Made by a program: the position numbers and the translations under genes
The notes under the pieces: generated by a model
Seen by the model: only the letters and a program-made list of their open reading frames with translations
Databases searched by the model: none
What the model was told of the DNA's origin: nothing
Shown here: positions 44,608 through 47,351 of the stretch, piece after piece
How the letters are laid out: every line of letters begins with the position of its first letter
How positions within the stretch are numbered: position 1 is the stretch's first letter
From: Bacillaceae bacterium SAS-127
GTDB lineage: Bacteria > Bacillota > Bacilli > Bacillales > Domibacillaceae
Direction of reading: 5' to 3'
DNA length: 47,351 bases
Assembly (NCBI GenBank): GCA_002261155.1
Contig: NKXN01000001.1
Coordinates: 1-47,351, forward strand

Positions 44608-45798
44608 ATGGAGTTTAATCAAGTAACAAGTTTATTTTTGGCCGTATTCGTATTTATGATCGGTTCCTTTTTAATTAAAAAAATCTCACTTTTCGATAGA
44701 TTTTGCATACCAGCTCCGGTTGTTGGTGGGTTGCTTTTTGCTCTTATTGTGACTGTTCTAAATAAATTTAACATCGTTGAGATTACTATTGATACGTCAC
44801 TGCAAAGTTTGTTTATGTTAGCATTCTTTACGACAGTTGGTTTAGGAGCGAGCACAACTTTAATTAAAATCGGTGGAAAATTATTACTCATTTATTGGGG
44901 AATGTGTACGGTGTTAGCATTTATGCAAAATGCTATCGGGATTTCTTTAGCTAAAATAATGAACATCGACCCATTAATCGGTATTTTAACGGGAGCCGTT
45001 TCCATGTCGGGCGGTCACGGAGGAGCGGCTGCTTACGGTGGTACGATTGAACAACTTGGACTACCAACAGCAACGACGATCGGGTTAGCTGCGGCTACAT
45101 TAGGTTTAGTTTGTGGTGGACTAGTTGGTGGACCAACAGCAGGATACTTAATGAAAAAGTACAATTTGAAATCAGATGATAGCAAAGTGAACAAATTAGA
45201 AGAACCGAAAAAAGAACATTTTATTCGATTAAGTGATGAGAAGACTTGGATGCGTCAAATGTTTTTAGTCACATTCTGTATGGCACTTGGGTCATACTTC
45301 GGTGAATGGTTTGCAAGTGCAACAGGTTTAACATTACCTAGTTATGTTGGGGGTATGATTGTAGCTGTCATTGCTCGTTTCATCATTGACAAAGTAAATG
45401 AAGATTTCATTAACATGCCAACAGTTCAAATTATCGGTGATATTTCTTTAAATATTTTCTTAGCTATGGCGTTAATGAGCATTAAGCTTTGGGAAATTGC
45501 AGACCTTGCGTTACCAATGTTACTCATTATTGCTGTACAAGTTGTGTTTATCACGATCTTTAGTGTGTTTATCGTTTTCCGAGTACTTGGAAAGAATTAC
45601 GATGCGGCAGTGATGATCAGTGGAATGCTAGGACATGGTCTAGGAGCAACTCCAAATGCAATGGCGAATATGTCCGCTGTGACAGCGAAATATGGTCCGT
45701 CTAGAAACGCCTTTTTAATCGTACCGATCGCTGGTTCGTTTTTAATTGACATTGTAGCTATGCCAATTATTTTAACAAGTATCGAATTATTTAAATAA
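44608..45798 (+). CDS. gltS: Sodium/glutamate symporter GltS
   Basis: This polytopic carrier of 396 residues has about ten membrane segments and imports glutamate with Na+. Family signatures are FCIPAPVVGGLLFAL, FFTTVGLGAS, and the reentrant-loop sequences GAVSMSGGHGGAAAYG and GMLGHGLGATPNAMANM. The repeated halves with GxGxG loops are as in E. coli GltS. It is divergent from the LysR regulator. A bidirectional terminator separates it from the amidase gene. Confidence 0.93.
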   Translation: MEFNQVTSLFLAVFVFMIGSFLIKKISLFDRFCIPAPVVGGLLFALIVTVLNKFNIVEITIDTSLQSLFMLAFFTTVGLGASTTLIKIGGKLLLIYWGMCTVLAFMQNAIGISLAKIMNIDPLIGILTGAVSMSGGHGGAAAYGGTIEQLGLPTATTIGLAAATLGLVCGGLVGGPTAGYLMKKYNLKSDDSKVNKLEEPKKEHFIRLSDEKTWMRQMFLVTFCMALGSYFGEWFASATGLTLPSYVGGMIVAVIARFIIDKVNEDFINMPTVQIIGDISLNIFLAMALMSIKLWEIADLALPMLLIIAVQVVFITIFSVFIVFRVLGKNYDAAVMISGMLGHGLGATPNAMANMSAVTAKYGPSRNAFLIVPIAGSFLIDIVAMPIILTSIELFK

Positions 45799-45806
45799 TA
45801 AATAAA

Positions 45807-45848
45807 AGTAAAACAGCCAGCGAATCATGATTCACTGGCTATTTTACT
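45807..45848. terminator. Bidirectional terminator
   Basis: An extended hairpin with AGTAAAA, AGCCAG and GAATCATGATTC pairing blocks, broken by single mismatches, sits between the convergent gltS and amidase genes. Confidence 0.75.
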
Positions 45849-45850
45849 TT

Positions 45851-47302
45851 TTAAAAAGCGCATCGATATCCTCTATATTGCTCTTCAATCAAAGTGCCTA
45901 AATGGAATAAGGCTTGTTCATTTCCATTTTTGCTTACAAGCTGAATAGCAATAGGCATTCCGTTCAAATCTTCTCCTACTGGAATAGTTAATGCGGGTAA
46001 TCCCCAAACATTAGCATAAGCAACATAAGGCATATATTTCAAAAATGTTTTTCGGATAGAGAAAATTTCTTTATAAACGGTTGTGTGAGGAGAGGCTGTA
46101 CAATGGTAAACAGGCATAATTAGTATTTTTTTATCTAAATATTCCTCTAATACAGAATCTCCTTGTTTTAAGATTTGATCGATTTCATGAATTCGTTTAG
46201 TAGACGGTCGAAATAGTTTGGCACCGATGATCGCCCATGTTAAATAATAGTGTAGATCAGATGTTTTTGTACTTCTTTCTTTAAGAAATTCAAATATAGT
46301 TCGAGGTTTTTGACCGTTAAAAGCAACCGTTTCCATATCTTTTCCGCCATCGACAGCCATCATTTCTTGCCAAAGAAGAGTAGATTCATTAAAAAATGGT
46401 GGCAAGCTACGCTGTACGGAGAAGTTCTCACTTAGAGATGTTTCAATTTGGTCAAGTAATTGATTTGTTTCACTTGATAATGGGATATCTAGTTTCTTCT
46501 CTAAAAATTCTAGATTAAATTCTTCTAGTTTCTTATCTTTTATCGGATGCTGCGCAATAATCGAGTATAGTAACTCCATATCCCGTATAGACTTGCCCAT
46601 AGGGCCAATCCCAATCATTCGTTCTTGAAAAGGGTGAGTGACAAAAGGAAAGTGTCCTTCTTGTGACACTTGAAACTTTCCGGGCTTAAAGCCTATAATT
46701 CCATTAAAATGACTAGGGAAGCGGATAGATCCACCAATATCTGAACCAATTCCTACAGCTGAACCTCCTGCTGCAATCAAAGCTCCTTCACCACCGCTAG
46801 AACCGCCTACCGTTTTTGACTCATCCCATGGATTATTGGTTCGGCCATATAATTTATTATCTGTTTCTTGGCAAAAACAAAGGGTAGGCGTATTTGTTTT
46901 TCCGAGAATGATAGCACCTTCTTCTTTTAACTTTGCTACAATCTCAGCGTCTTCATGTTCTATTTGATTTTTTCGGTGAATTAATCCACCTGTTGTTTTC
47001 ATTCTTTCAACATGAAGGGATTCTTTCATACTGATCGGTACACCATGAAGAGCTCCTTTGTTTTTTCCTGTTTGAATCATCATATCTTTTGTTTCTGCTT
47101 CCTTTAAAGCTTCTGAAAAGCGCTCTTCTACGAGTGCGTTAATCGTAGGATTGATTTTTTTTATATGATCGATGTACGTTTGTACAGCAAATGTGCAAGT
47201 GATTTCTTTCATTCGAATTTTTTCAGCAAGCATAAACGCATCCATAGTTACAATGTTTGAGCCCAATTGAGGCTCACTATAAGATTGCTCAGTTATTTTC
47301 AT
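45851..47302 (-). CDS. Amidase-signature family hydrolase
   Basis: This protein of 483 residues belongs to the GatA/amidase-signature family. The Ser-cisSer-Lys triad is visible: Lys in GVPISMKESLH, and the two serines in TVGGSSGGEGALIAAGG and GIGSDIGGSIRFPS. It hydrolyses an amide to acid and ammonia. It is not clearly GatA, because no gatB/gatC genes adjoin. The neighbouring glutamate carrier hints at amide or nitrogen scavenging, which is inference. Its ATG overlaps the end of an upstream ORF by 14 bases. No good ribosome site is seen at this ATG. Confidence 0.88.
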   Translation of the reverse strand: MKITEQSYSEPQLGSNIVTMDAFMLAEKIRMKEITCTFAVQTYIDHIKKINPTINALVEERFSEALKEAETKDMMIQTGKNKGALHGVPISMKESLHVERMKTTGGLIHRKNQIEHEDAEIVAKLKEEGAIILGKTNTPTLCFCQETDNKLYGRTNNPWDESKTVGGSSGGEGALIAAGGSAVGIGSDIGGSIRFPSHFNGIIGFKPGKFQVSQEGHFPFVTHPFQERMIGIGPMGKSIRDMELLYSIIAQHPIKDKKLEEFNLEFLEKKLDIPLSSETNQLLDQIETSLSENFSVQRSLPPFFNESTLLWQEMMAVDGGKDMETVAFNGQKPRTIFEFLKERSTKTSDLHYYLTWAIIGAKLFRPSTKRIHEIDQILKQGDSVLEEYLDKKILIMPVYHCTASPHTTVYKEIFSIRKTFLKYMPYVAYANVWGLPALTIPVGEDLNGMPIAIQLVSKNGNEQALFHLGTLIEEQYRGYRCAF

Positions 47303-47351
47303 CTAAAATCGGCAAGGATACCCCTTCTTTAATCGTGTGAAGGGCGATAGC
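47289..47351 (-). CDS. C-terminal end of an upstream ORF (partial)
   Basis: The last 20 codons of a minus-strand ORF enter the window, ending LHTIKEGVSLPILDENN and TGA. They overlap the amidase start, which suggests a coupled operon. Too little is visible to name the product. Confidence 0.45.
   Translation of the reverse strand, partial: AIALHTIKEGVSLPILDENN

Overview
The window reads as a chromosomal segment of an AT-rich, low-GC Gram-positive bacterium of the Bacillaceae type. Supporting signs are strong AAAGGAGG-like ribosome binding sites, SigA promoters, a sigma-D promoter in front of a chemotaxis receptor, a proline T-box leader, cre-like CcpA sites, a c-di-GMP-I riboswitch, and Bacillus families such as YfkAB, YkuD and MocR/PdxR. 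No rRNA, tRNA, intact transposase or phage gene was found. Species cannot be named from the sequence alone.

Left edge (1-3060): the last repeat of a type I-C-like CRISPR array, an orphan lipoprotein, an orphan membrane protein and a truncated GNAT gene. These are followed by a c-di-GMP-I riboswitch with a terminator that controls a PAS-GGDEF diguanylate cyclase.

Phenylacetate (PAA) catabolic island (3115-20162): a leftward arm has a PaaI thioesterase and an ActP-like symporter with its DUF485 partner, for uptake. A rightward arm has paaK, a ferredoxin-NADP reductase, a 4Fe-4S ferredoxin, paaABCD, an EthD-family gene, paaF, paaG, an aldehyde dehydrogenase, paaH, paaJ, a third crotonase and the repressor paaX. 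PaaY-like and nitronate-monooxygenase-like genes follow. Together they activate phenylacetate to its CoA ester, epoxidise the ring, isomerise it to the oxepin, open and oxidise it, and beta-oxidise it to acetyl-CoA and succinyl-CoA. No PaaE is present. The adjacent FNR and ferredoxin look like its replacement. The PaaZ step is represented only by a stand-alone aldehyde dehydrogenase without the MaoC hydratase domain. A cre-like site and AACGTT-N5-AACG dyads are candidate control sites.

Middle (20388-31306): a PD-(D/E)xK nuclease fused to an EVE/PUA-like domain, a Bacillus conserved protein, a MocR-type regulator with a perfect 11-bp dyad upstream, an AI-2E-family permease with a disturbed start, an MntABCD/TroABCD-type metal ABC transporter, the radical-SAM protein YfkAB, and a lipoprotein made of two near-identical repeats.

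Right part (31307-47351): a sigma-D-driven chemotaxis receptor, proBA under a T-box, a NUDIX hydrolase, and a TPP-riboswitch-controlled thiC. The thiC reading frame is broken at a poly-A tract and is followed by a translationally coupled small CxxC protein. Then come a GNAT acetyltransferase, an orphan three-PAS sensor kinase, ilvE, a LysM-L,D-transpeptidase, a LysR regulator divergent from gltS, and an amidase.

Three genes (the permease at 24278, the receptor at 31304 and thiC) each become full length if one base is added to a short A or T run. This suggests homopolymer undercalls in the assembly, or real slippage mutations. Operator, promoter and terminator calls were made by eye and are less certain than the gene calls.
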